From positions 1 to 46,590 of the forward strand of contig RFTL01000005.1 of assembly GCA_009923455.1 (NCBI GenBank): DNA of 46,590 bases, in the 5' to 3' direction. Shown here piece after piece: positions 5,129 through 11,519 of the stretch. The notes under the pieces are model-generated. The model saw only the letters and a program-made list of their open reading frames with translations. It did no database searches and was not told the DNA's origin. Numbering within the stretch: the first letter of the stretch is position 1; the number at the start of each line of letters is the position of its first letter. Position numbers and translations under genes: made by a program. Source of the DNA: Actinomycetota bacterium (lineage in GTDB: Bacteria; Actinomycetota; Actinomycetes; Actinomycetales; Microbacteriaceae).

Positions 5129-5171
5129 CTAGACCTAGAACCTAGACCTAAACCTAGACCTAACACTTAGA
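5129..5171 (+). repeat. CTAGAC hexamer iterons
   Basis: CTAGAC-type units (CTAGAC, CTAGAAC, CTAGAC, CTAAAC, CTAGAC, CTAACA) follow each other with a period of 6-7 bases. The array resembles iterons or a degenerate tandem repeat. Confidence 0.65.
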
Positions 5172-5221
5172 CCCCCCCTATAGACCCCCTAGCCAAAGTT
5201 TCTACTCTTGATTAGTGTTTT

Positions 5222-5237
5222 ACAAAAAATAAATACA
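5222..5237 (-). repeat. 16-bp motif, copy 8 (reverse, orphan)
   Basis: An exact reverse-complement copy of TGTATTTATTTTTTGT, with no recognisable TAAGCT-type promoter at the usual distance on either strand. Confidence 0.75.
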
Positions 5238-5341
5238 TAGAAATTTAATACTAGAAAAAAATTTCATACTTTTTAGTAAAGCCCCTCTTGACTTAGGAAA
5301 CAAATTGGACACAGGTCTCACATAACCGCTGCCCTCTCACC

Positions 5342-5359
5342 CGTCAAAAGCAGTTGACG
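5342..5359. promoter_or_regulatory. Operator-like 18-bp dyad
   Basis: CGTCAA (5342-5347) and TTGACG (5354-5359) form a perfect inverted repeat with a 6-bp spacer, about 150 bp upstream of the HTH gene. Candidate binding site for a dimeric regulator. Confidence 0.4.
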
Positions 5360-5500
5360 TTAAGGTACTAAATCCGCCTCTCCGTACACCCCCCCTCCTC
5401 TTTCCAAAATTCCCCCTACCCCCCTTCTTTTTTCGCCCCTAAAAATTTGGAAAAAATTTTTAAAAAAATATTCGTCCCACTCTTACCCGATTTCATGCCC

Positions 5501-5506
5501 TAAAAT
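5501..5506 (+). promoter_or_regulatory. -10 element (TAAAAT) with predicted leaderless transcript
   Basis: TAAAAT ends 7 bases before the ATG at 5514. A normal start-site distance would place transcription start at the A of the start codon. No Shine-Dalgarno is present. No clear -35 was found. Confidence 0.5.
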
Positions 5507-5513
5507 AGAACCC

Positions 5514-6005
5514 ATGTCTCGACGATCAGCACGTGGACAGCAGCTTCCTCCCCAAGAGGTTGAGCTACTGAACACCCTCCAGGGAGAACAGCTCTATGAG
5601 CGCATCGCTGCGCTATACAACGCAGGCTGGCCGCTTCAGGCCATGGGAGATGCGCTCTCACCAAAGCACCCAAGATCTACCATCCGCGTTTGGGTTCAAC
5701 GCGCCAAGGGCCTCAACACAATAGACGCCCCTATTCCAACACCTAAAGCAGCCACCGCGCTGTCAAAGAAAGTGAAATCGAATTCTCCAGGGATCCCTCA
5801 GGACACCCTTGAGATTATCCAGGAACTCGCGCCACTAGCGCGGAGGTTCCGGAGCCGTATGGCAACCACGGCAGCACAGGCTGTGGCCAATGACCGTCTC
5901 ACAGGGATCTGCATCACCCTTTACCAGAGTGGCGTCTCCATCAAGGAGCTAGCTGAGGCGGCGGGAGTTACCTATCGAGCTATGTATAAGAGGATCAAAC
6001 TCTAG
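5514..6005 (+). CDS. Double helix-turn-helix DNA-binding protein (163 aa)
   Basis: Two HTH-like segments are visible: residues about 27-66 (LYERIAALYNAGWPLQAMGD, continuing to TIRVWVQRAKG) and residues about 140-163 (VSIKELAEAAGVTYRAMYKR). They are joined by a linker with the DAPIPTPK stretch and a helical LAPLARRFRSRMA segment. The architecture matches the 197-aa protein at 7585-8178, so the two are probably paralogues. Likely a phage transcription regulator; a small terminase-like DNA-binding role is an alternative given the later TerL. Its coding sequence contains one copy of the TAGACGCCCCTATT motif found in the next promoter. Translation is probably leaderless. Confidence 0.8.
   Translation: MSRRSARGQQLPPQEVELLNTLQGEQLYERIAALYNAGWPLQAMGDALSPKHPRSTIRVWVQRAKGLNTIDAPIPTPKAATALSKKVKSNSPGIPQDTLEIIQELAPLARRFRSRMATTAAQAVANDRLTGICITLYQSGVSIKELAEAAGVTYRAMYKRIKL
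5722..5738. promoter_or_regulatory. Operator-like motif, copy 1 (intragenic)
   Basis: TAGACGCCCCTATTCCA lies inside the HTH gene and is identical over 17 bp to copy 3 at 6550-6566. Preceding bases AA extend its match to copy 2. Confidence 0.6.
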
Positions 6006-6011
6006 TTCGAT

Positions 6012-6041
6012 TTGACAAGTAATAGACGCCCCTATTAATCT
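6012..6041 (+). promoter_or_regulatory. Promoter of the NlpC/P60 gene with motif in spacer
   Basis: Consensus TTGACA (6012-6017), an 18-bp spacer and TAATCT (6036-6041), the same geometry as the cassette promoters. The repeated TAGACGCCCCTATT fills the spacer, the classic position for a repressor site. Confidence 0.7.
6021..6036. promoter_or_regulatory. Operator-like motif, copy 2 (between -35 and -10)
   Basis: AATAGACGCCCCTATT is identical over 16 bp to 5720-5735. A protein bound here would block RNA polymerase. Confidence 0.65.
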
Positions 6042-6092
6042 GTCTCAAACAACTAAATAAGACCAAGTACTAACGCAAGGAAAGGTAGGTCG

Positions 6093-6737
6093 ATGTTAGC
6101 AAACACCAAACACACAAAAGATAGGATGGTTTTCTCCATCCTTTCTACGCTACTGTTCGTAAGCGCGTCCAGCGCAATTTACGACACATCCCCTGCAACT
6201 GCAGGGAACCGGATCCAGGAGACTCAAGTAGTCACCTACGCGGTCCCAGCAGCACCAACTAATCTGATTGATAACCTAGAAGTTTTCGAAAAGCTAAACA
6301 CGAAGATCGACAGCCTCAAGGAAACCATCACAGAGAAGAACCAAGCGCTCACTGATTTGAGAGAGACGTACGTTTCGATTGATCAGGCGCTCATCCACCT
6401 GAAGTCATACGTTGGGAAATCCCCATACGGCTTCGGAGAAACCCCCGCCCGATGGGATTGCTCGGGCCTAACCCTCTGGTTCTACGAGAAGTATAGAGGC
6501 ATCACACTCCCCCACTCGGCTACAGCCCAGATGCGCGGAGGAGAAATCGTAGACGCCCCTATTCCAGGAGACATCGTAGCCTTTAGCTACCCGAACTCCT
6601 CCGGAGCATTCCATGTGGGAATCTATGTTGGAAGCGACATGTTCATCCACTCCAAGAACCCTAGCGCCGACACAGTTCTAGAAACTGTCTCCGGTTTTGC
6701 TAAGAATAATATCAAGGTTGCATATATCCGCTACTAG
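6093..6737 (+). CDS. Secreted NlpC/P60 cysteine peptidase, endolysin candidate (214 aa)
   Basis: The start at 6093 follows AAGGAAAGGTAGG. A basic N terminus and a hydrophobic stretch (about residues 11-28) form a signal peptide or signal anchor. A coiled coil follows (about residues 60-105), then an NlpC/P60 domain from about residue 106 to the end. Cys123 in DCSGL, His174 in HVGIYVG and His186 fit the catalytic triad. The family cleaves D-Glu-to-diamino-acid bonds in peptidoglycan. The signal plus coiled coil resembles bacterial RipA-type hydrolases, so this may be a secreted lysin or a captured host cell-wall enzyme. An operator-like motif lies in its promoter and another inside the gene. 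Confidence 0.88.
   Translation: MLANTKHTKDRMVFSILSTLLFVSASSAIYDTSPATAGNRIQETQVVTYAVPAAPTNLIDNLEVFEKLNTKIDSLKETITEKNQALTDLRETYVSIDQALIHLKSYVGKSPYGFGETPARWDCSGLTLWFYEKYRGITLPHSATAQMRGGEIVDAPIPGDIVAFSYPNSSGAFHVGIYVGSDMFIHSKNPSADTVLETVSGFAKNNIKVAYIRY
6550..6566. promoter_or_regulatory. Operator-like motif, copy 3 (intragenic)
   Basis: TAGACGCCCCTATTCCA lies within the NlpC/P60 coding sequence, encoding VDAPIP. It is 527 bp downstream of the promoter copy; copy 1 is 301 bp upstream of it. Confidence 0.6.
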
Positions 6738-6752
6738 TGTTATGCTAGTGCC

Positions 6753-6950
6753 ATGGACATTCAAAACATTGTAACCCCAGCCGCGTGGATAGTGGTGGTC
6801 AGCGCTATTGTTGGCCCCACTATCTACCGGTTGATTAGACGGACTTACCGTCACTACAAAATCCGCCAACACAAGAAGAACCTACCCGGCCCTCTTCTCG
6901 GTGTTGTATACCCATTTCCATCTGACCCTAGAGAGGACACTGATCAGTAA
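6753..6950 (+). CDS. Single-span membrane protein (65 aa), holin-region candidate
   Basis: The product has one hydrophobic span at about residues 8-27 (AAWIVVVSAIVGPTIYRLI) followed by a strongly basic segment (RRTYRHYKIRQHKK) and a Pro/Asp-rich tail. This layout predicts N-out, C-in insertion. Its position right after the peptidoglycan peptidase, and the overlap of its stop with the start of another membrane protein, fit a lysis cassette. Holins have no common sequence, so the assignment is positional only. The start at 6753 has weak SD support. Confidence 0.65.
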   Translation: MDIQNIVTPAAWIVVVSAIVGPTIYRLIRRTYRHYKIRQHKKNLPGPLLGVVYPFPSDPREDTDQ

Positions 6951-7120
6951 TGAAGCTATACCTTTTTCTGCGTTCATTAGTATGGACGTCGATTTTTTCC
7001 GTTATTTCGGCACTAGCTACCCTAATTTCAGCCCTCGCCTCTGCTGATTTGACATTAGTAGTGGCGTTTGCTACGTTATCTGTAACTCTTGCAATTCTTA
7101 GCCCAAGAAAGGACTACTAG
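6950..7120 (+). CDS. Two-span small membrane protein (56 aa), holin candidate
   Basis: The ATG overlaps the preceding stop (TAATG), giving translational coupling. The 56-residue product has two hydrophobic stretches, about residues 9-30 and 33-50, separated by a short SAD turn, and ends in a charged PRKDY tail. Small size, two spans, a short charged C terminus and position after a cell-wall peptidase are typical of class II holins, but no sequence signature confirms it. Confidence 0.65.
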   Translation: MKLYLFLRSLVWTSIFSVISALATLISALASADLTLVVAFATLSVTLAILSPRKDY

Positions 7121-7122
7121 CC

Positions 7123-7287
7123 ATGTCTGCAGAGATTATGGCTGTCTTTTTTGTGTTTTTTATTGTAATTGTTGTGATTGCGATTACTATTGCAGCTTTT
7201 GCGATGCTATTTGCATTCCTTGGGCCGTCTGATCTTCATGATATCGAGATTACGGGCGAACCAAAAACCACTAAGGAAGAAAGATAA
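7123..7287 (+). CDS. Small membrane protein (54 aa)
   Basis: The ATG at 7123 lies two bases after the previous stop, within the same operon. The product has one long hydrophobic stretch over about residues 6-33, rich in Phe, Val and Ile, and a soluble acidic tail (residues 36-54). It may be a third component of the lysis set (antiholin or pinholin-like) or an unrelated membrane protein. I cannot assign a family. Confidence 0.65.
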   Translation: MSAEIMAVFFVFFIVIVVIAITIAAFAMLFAFLGPSDLHDIEITGEPKTTKEER

Positions 7288-7289
7288 AC

Positions 7290-7583
7290 GTGTTGACCCC
7301 CAAGAGAAACATAATTCTCGCAGATAACTACGATGAATTCAGAGATCTACTGCCAACAAGCGGTATTTTTGACTTCACAGACTGCTCGGTAGAGATCTGG
7401 TGCCCAGAATTTGCCCAGGCTGACGAAGTTCAGCGAATGGTTAACCTTCTGGAGTCCATGGTTCACCTAACTGACGCAAAAATTAGCTCAACTCCCGAGA
7501 CAATGTCTTCGGCGGGCTACAAAATCGTAGTTACTGAAGATTCAAACAGTATTGCTAAGAAAAAATTTATTGGAGAGAACTAA
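7290..7583 (+). CDS. Hypothetical phage protein (97 aa)
   Basis: I do not recognise this gene. The likely start is GTG at 7290 (TTG at 7293 is the alternative), preceded by AAGGAAGAAAG. The product looks soluble, with alternating strands and helices (KRNIILADNYDEFRDLLPTS at the N terminus) and two cysteines near residues 32 and 38. It sits in a tight operon between small membrane proteins and an HTH protein. Confidence 0.7.
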   Translation: MLTPKRNIILADNYDEFRDLLPTSGIFDFTDCSVEIWCPEFAQADEVQRMVNLLESMVHLTDAKISSTPETMSSAGYKIVVTEDSNSIAKKKFIGEN

Positions 7584-7584
7584 A

Positions 7585-8178
7585 ATGACAAAAACAAGCG
7601 ACGAAAAGAAGTACATCAAGAAAAATCAGAAGCTCCCGGACGAAGTTAAGATCCAATTTGAGCTTTTTTCTAGCAACACCGAGCGCGATGGGCTAATTAA
7701 GCTCCTAGTTGACGCAAATTGGACCTACGAGGCAGTCTCGAATGCCTCTGGCCTGACTAGGGAGCGCGTTCGACAGATCGCAAACTCTTCTGCGTCTGCT
7801 GCATTAGCTGCAGAGTTGAACGTTGAGGTTCCAGAGCCACCTATCAAGGAGGCAAAGCCGGGTCCAACATATGTTGAGCCACATCCAGACACCTTAAAAC
7901 GACTACTAGAGCTTCAGCCGTACGCCCAGCAGGTTCGCTCTAACGGTAAGAAGTATCGTGAAGAGGCTGAAGAGTACACACGCCTCCTTAACCACGCCCA
8001 CGAAGTTGAGGGAGTTACCCTTTACCGCCTCGCGAAGCGCTTGGGGGTCACGCACGGTGCTCTACGCTTCCGCCTTGTACGCTACGGCTACAAGAAGCCA
8101 GTTACCGCAACGAGCAAGGTTTACCAGCCGATTTCTGAGAAGAACAGGTTGACTAACCACTGGCCAGAGGAAGAGTAG
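7585..8178 (+). CDS. Double helix-turn-helix DNA-binding protein (197 aa)
   Basis: The ATG at 7585 is chosen because TTGGAGAGAAC lies 5-15 bases upstream and the preceding gene ends at 7583. An N-terminal HTH of sigma-region-4 or resolvase flavour (WTYEAVSNASGLTRERVRQI) and a C-terminal HTH (VTLYRLAKRLGVTHGALRFR) flank a proline-rich linker and a LLELQPYAQQVRS helix. The same order appears in the 163-aa protein at 5514-6005. It may regulate the lysis/katG operon or act in DNA packaging. Its stop overlaps the next start. Confidence 0.78.
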   Translation: MTKTSDEKKYIKKNQKLPDEVKIQFELFSSNTERDGLIKLLVDANWTYEAVSNASGLTRERVRQIANSSASAALAAELNVEVPEPPIKEAKPGPTYVEPHPDTLKRLLELQPYAQQVRSNGKKYREEAEEYTRLLNHAHEVEGVTLYRLAKRLGVTHGALRFRLVRYGYKKPVTATSKVYQPISEKNRLTNHWPEEE

Positions 8179-8393
8179 TGCCAACCCTGGAAGAGCTATA
8201 CGACCAAGAGCTTAAGCAAGAACGTTTTGCTATGCTTGTTGCTGCACGGGTAAATGACATCCTTGCGGGTACGGCTAGAACTCTAGCTTTTACACCTGCA
8301 GGAGGAACATTTTACACTGAAGAGCAATTACACCTTATGTTCGCAGACAAGATTGCTCAGGCAGTCTGTGCCAATCTACATAGAGAGGACTAA
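8178..8393 (+). CDS. Hypothetical phage protein (71 aa)
   Basis: I do not recognise this gene. It begins with GTG at 8178, overlapping the preceding TAG by one base, and its TAA is followed one base later by the katG start, so it is translationally linked on both sides. The product is helical with an acidic, glutamine-rich N terminus ([14 protein letters not shown]) and a C-terminal amphipathic helix. It has one cysteine and no membrane segment. Confidence 0.7.
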   Translation: MPTLEELYDQELKQERFAMLVAARVNDILAGTARTLAFTPAGGTFYTEEQLHLMFADKIAQAVCANLHRED

Positions 8394-8394
8394 A

Positions 8395-10581
8395 TTGGCA
8401 GACGAAGCAAAGTGCCCAGTTCCGCACGGGGCATCAAACTCAAATTCAACTGGTACAACTAACACCACAAGATGGTGGCCAGATCAGCTAACCACTGATG
8501 CACTAATTCACAACTCTCCGAAGTCTGACCCATACGGTCCTGACTTTGACTACGCCAAAGAGTTCCTATCCCTAGACCTAGACGAGGTTAAGGATGACAT
8601 CTCCGCGGTTCTAGTTGACTCTAAGAGCTGGTGGCCAGCAGACTACGGCCACTACGGTCCATTTATGGTTCGTATGGCATGGCACTCTGCCGGAACTTAC
8701 CGAGTCTCTGACGGACGCGGTGGCGGTGGCCAGGGTCTACAGCGTTTCGCGCCTCTCAACTCTTGGCCTGACAACGTAAACCTAGACAAGGCTCGCCGTC
8801 TACTTTGGCCAGTCAAGCAGAAGTACGGACGTAAGCTCAGCTGGGCTGACCTCATGATTCTTGCAGGTAACGTTGCTCTCGAGGACATGGGACTTAAGAC
8901 CTATGGTTTCGGCGGTGGACGTGCAGATGTTTGGGAGCCAGACAACACCTACTGGGGTTCAGAGACTGAGTGGTTGGCTAACGGCCGCTACGATGCATCC
9001 CGCGAGGCGGGCACACTAGAGAACCCACTTGCCGCTGTGCAGATGGGACTTATCTACGTAAACCCAGAGGGTCCAGATGGCAATCCAGACTTCAAGCTAG
9101 CTGCTGCAGACATCCGCGAGACATTCGGCCGTATGGCGATGAATGACGAGGAGACTGTTGCGCTGATTGCTGGAGGCCACGCCTTCGGTAAGACTCACGG
9201 TGCAGGTTCAGCTGATCAGGTTGGCGCTAACCCAGAAGGTGGCGACATTCACCAGGTTGGTCTTGGCTGGTCAAACTCACAAGGCAAGGGTCACTCAGAG
9301 GACACCATCTCCTCTGGCCTAGAGGTTACTTGGACTCCGAACCCGACCAAGTGGGACAACGACTACTTGAAGATTATCTACGAGTACGACAAGTGGGAGC
9401 TCGAAGAGTCTCCAGCTGGCGCTAAGCAGTGGCGTCCAGTTGCAGACGAGATTCACCTAGCGCCTCATGCCCACCTTGAGAACGAGCATGTTGAAATTCG
9501 TATGCTAACCACCGACCTAGCCCTGCGCTTCGGCGACGAGAAGTATGACGAGATTTGCAAGAGGTTCCTAGAAGACTTCGAGTACTTCTCCGAGGTATTT
9601 GCTAAGGCCTGGTACAAGCTGACTCACCGCGACCTAGGACCAAAGGTTCGCTACCTCGGTGCTGAAGTTCCAGAGCGTGAGCTACTTTGGCAGGATCCAA
9701 TTCCTCAGACCAACGCAGCTAAGTACATGCTCGACTCCGACCGTGAAGCCCTCAAGCAGCTAATCATCGAAACTGGTCTAACTCCGGCTCAACTGATTAA
9801 GACTGCATGGGCGTCTGCGTCAACCTACCGCGACACCGACAAGCGCGGTGGAGCTAACGGCGCTCGCATTACTTTGGAGCCGCAGATCTCTTGGGAGATC
9901 AACGAGCCAGAGGAACTGAAGGACGTTCTAGCTAAGCTCAAGCAGGTAAAGATCAAGCACAAGATGCCGATCACCATGGCAGACCTAATCGTCTTTGCTG
10001 GTGGCGTTGGTATCGAGCTATCGATTGAAGACAACGGTATTGACACTTACACCGTTCCATTCATCGGCGGTCGTGGCGACGCTACTCAGGAGCTGACGGA
10101 CGTAGAGTCCTTCGAGCACCTGCGTCCAGTTGCTGACGGATTCCGTAACTACGCTCCAGGCAACGAAGACATCGCAGAGCGTCTACTTCTAGAGAAGGCA
10201 GCCCTACTTGGCTTGACTCCTCCAGAGCTGACAGTTCTTGTTGGTGGTCTACGCGTCCTTGGTGTAAACCACGGTGGTTCAACTCACGGCGTTCTCACGG
10301 AAACTCCTGGCGTTCTAAACAACGCCTTCTTCCGCAACCTCCTTGACACCGAAATCGCTTGGGCACCTAAGGCTGACCTTAAGGGCGTCTACGGTTCTCA
10401 CGCGTATGCCGACGGCGAGCGCAAGTGGACCGCAACTCGTGCAGACCTAGTGTTTGCATCGAACTCTGTTCTACGCGCACTGGCAGAGGTTTACGCCTCT
10501 GACGATGCTGGCCGCAAGTTCATCCTCGATTTCATCGCGGCATGGACCAAGGTTATGAACGCCGACAGATTCGACATATAA
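8395..10581 (+). CDS. katG: Catalase-peroxidase KatG (728 aa), complete
   Basis: The TTG at 8395 is chosen because it gives the usual KatG N terminus ([12 protein letters not shown]) and is preceded by AGAGAGGAC. Distal active-site residues Arg93, Trp96 and His97 lie in [10 protein letters not shown]. Tyr221 (IYVNPEG) and Met247 (RMAMNDEE) with Trp96 can form the Met-Tyr-Trp adduct essential for catalase activity. The proximal heme ligand is His262 in [10 protein letters not shown]. The C-terminal half is the usual second, heme-less peroxidase domain, so the full two-domain length is kept. The enzyme is a heme homodimer that decomposes H2O2 and oxidises peroxidase substrates; with no signal peptide it is cytosolic. 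It is the last gene of an operon of phage genes and uses CTA leucine codons like them, suggesting long residence in the phage. Confidence 0.97.
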   Translation: MADEAKCPVPHGASNSNSTGTTNTTRWWPDQLTTDALIHNSPKSDPYGPDFDYAKEFLSLDLDEVKDDISAVLVDSKSWWPADYGHYGPFMVRMAWHSAGTYRVSDGRGGGGQGLQRFAPLNSWPDNVNLDKARRLLWPVKQKYGRKLSWADLMILAGNVALEDMGLKTYGFGGGRADVWEPDNTYWGSETEWLANGRYDASREAGTLENPLAAVQMGLIYVNPEGPDGNPDFKLAAADIRETFGRMAMNDEETVALIAGGHAFGKTHGAGSADQVGANPEGGDIHQVGLGWSNSQGKGHSEDTISSGLEVTWTPNPTKWDNDYLKIIYEYDKWELEESPAGAKQWRPVADEIHLAPHAHLENEHVEIRMLTTDLALRFGDEKYDEICKRFLEDFEYFSEVFAKAWYKLTHRDLGPKVRYLGAEVPERELLWQDPIPQTNAAKYMLDSDREALKQLIIETGLTPAQLIKTAWASASTYRDTDKRGGANGARITLEPQISWEINEPEELKDVLAKLKQVKIKHKMPITMADLIVFAGGVGIELSIEDNGIDTYTVPFIGGRGDATQELTDVESFEHLRPVADGFRNYAPGNEDIAERLLLEKAALLGLTPPELTVLVGGLRVLGVNHGGSTHGVLTETPGVLNNAFFRNLLDTEIAWAPKADLKGVYGSHAYADGERKWTATRADLVFASNSVLRALAEVYASDDAGRKFILDFIAAWTKVMNADRFDI

Positions 10582-10629
10582 TTAAAAAGATAGAAGGGCA
10601 ATAGCCCACGCTGCAGGGAAACCTGTGAG

Positions 10630-10670
10630 CCCCCGTGGTGCTCCGGACGGTGCACGGCGGGGGTTCGTCT
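10630..10670 (+). terminator. Terminator-like hairpin after katG
   Basis: CCCCCG (10630-10635) pairs with CGGGGG (10658-10663), with inner GTGC/GCAC (10638-10641 / 10652-10655). The following TTCGTCTTTG is only moderately T-rich. Confidence 0.7.
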
Positions 10671-10673
10671 TTG

Positions 10674-10682
10674 TGTTAGAAT
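10674..10682 (+). promoter_or_regulatory. Extended -10 promoter of the heme oxygenase gene
   Basis: TGT-TAGAAT lies 30 bases before the ATG at 10712. No TTGACA-like -35 is seen. This separates heme oxygenase transcription from the katG operon. Confidence 0.55.
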
Positions 10683-10711
10683 ATATACCCCTCAACCAGT
10701 AAGGATAACCT

Positions 10712-11308
10712 ATGCTCTCCCAGTTAGTGCGTGAAGCTTCTAAAGAAGTACACGTTGCCGCGGAGCGCAGTCCATTTATGGCTGCCCTCATGCAAGGTGA
10801 CCTACCATCAGAAGCTTATTTCGACTACATCGGCCAGCTTGCTCCGATTTATGAAGCTATTGAAAAATGGAACAGCACCGAGTTGCCATTCTTTGACAGA
10901 CGTCTTGATCGCTTCGAGCGAATCATTGCAGACCTTGAGTATGTCGGCACTCGTGTTGTTTGCGACGAAACCATCGAGTACGTAAAGCACATCAAGAAGA
11001 TCATTCGCCAGAAGGACGAGGTTCGCCTTCTCGCGCATCACTACACTCGTTACCTTGGCGATCTATCGGGTGGTCAGGCAATCGGCGCGCTTGTTGCACG
11101 CAATCTTTCGATTCCACCAAACTTCCTTTCTTTCTACGACTTCGATGACATCGGAGATCGCGTCCGCTACAAAGAGACTTATCGCGAGAACCTAGACACC
11201 GTTATTGATCCAAAGGACCACCAGAAGTTTATTGACGAAGTCATTCTTGCTTTCGAGTACAACAAAAAGATTTTTGATGCTCTTGGCAAGAAGTGGCTAA
11301 AGATCTGA
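10712..11308 (+). CDS. Biliverdin-producing heme oxygenase (198 aa)
   Basis: Family heme oxygenase (HO-1/HmuO/HO-type). His14 in KEVHVAAE is the proximal heme ligand, and the distal-helix signature GDLSGGQ (residues 116-122) follows HHYTRYL. Length is typical of bacterial enzymes. The reaction converts heme, O2 and electrons to biliverdin, CO and Fe2+ in the cytosol; electrons would have to come from a host reductase. The start at 10712 follows AAGGATAACC. It has its own promoter and a structured RNA candidate after it. It lies directly downstream of katG, whose product needs heme, so the pair may adjust heme and iron supply. Iron acquisition during infection is an alternative role. Confidence 0.95.
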   Translation: MLSQLVREASKEVHVAAERSPFMAALMQGDLPSEAYFDYIGQLAPIYEAIEKWNSTELPFFDRRLDRFERIIADLEYVGTRVVCDETIEYVKHIKKIIRQKDEVRLLAHHYTRYLGDLSGGQAIGALVARNLSIPPNFLSFYDFDDIGDRVRYKETYRENLDTVIDPKDHQKFIDEVILAFEYNKKIFDALGKKWLKI

Positions 11309-11320
11309 TACAATAAATTC

Positions 11321-11470
11321 ACACGCCCCATCTCCGCGTAGTTGGGGTACGGATAACGAAACTTGTTATCCTGTTTAAACAGCAGATTCCTTCTGGAATG
11401 GGAGATCCCGCTTCACTACGAATCTGCTGGGAGCCAGATCTGCCGCGGCGGGTCTGGCTCTACTTTTTTT
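11321..11470 (+). ncRNA. Candidate structured small RNA (about 150 nt) with intrinsic terminator
   Basis: Four consecutive helices are seen: CCCCA/TGGGG (11326-11330 / 11343-11347), GGATAAC/GTTATCC (11351-11357 / 11365-11371), CAGCAGATTC/GAATCTGCTG (11380-11389 / 11420-11429) enclosing ATTCC-ttct-GGAAT (11386-11399), and GAGCCAGA/TCTGGCTC (11431-11438 / 11453-11460) followed by seven T residues (11464-11470). A possible -10 TACAAT at 11309-11314, preceded by TGA, overlaps the heme oxygenase stop. No ORF fits. It could be an independent sRNA, a 3' UTR-derived RNA or a packaging-related RNA near the terminase gene. Confidence 0.6.
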
Positions 11471-11472
11471 CT

Positions 11473-11480
11473 GGTAAAAT
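11473..11480 (+). promoter_or_regulatory. GGTAAAAT late-type -10 element before the fibre gene
   Basis: GG-TAAAAT follows immediately after the terminator T run. No -35 was found at 16-19 bp. Confidence 0.5.
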
Positions 11481-11519
11481 ATCCCTGGGAGATTCGATTA
11501 TTTATTTTTAGGGCATGTC

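Larger units (their letters stand above)
4802..5513 (+). other. Non-coding intergenic region, structured and low complexity
   Basis: No credible reading frame occurs here. The region has alternating GCGGGT/AACCCGC arms (4839-4898), a hairpin array (4922-5058), CTAGAC iterons (5129-5171), an AT-rich stretch with an orphan 16-bp motif (about 5205-5275), an 18-bp dyad (5342-5359), a polypyrimidine tract (about 5370-5440) and an A/T run (about 5440-5475). It could be a replication origin, a structured RNA locus or a former gene. The sequence alone does not decide. Confidence 0.7.

Noticed and set aside
5129-5171. Telomere-like repeats indicating a linear replicon end
   Set aside because: The array is short, degenerate and internal to continuous phage gene content on both sides.
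8395-10581. katG as host contamination or an assembly chimera
   Set aside because: It is coupled to phage genes upstream, shares their codon habit, and is followed by heme oxygenase and phage structural genes with no compositional break. Coverage data would still be needed to exclude it fully.
11321-11470. The RNA candidate as a known riboswitch or tRNA
   Set aside because: No recognised aptamer core or tRNA arms are seen, and it lies after, not before, the metabolic gene, with a strong terminator before the next gene.
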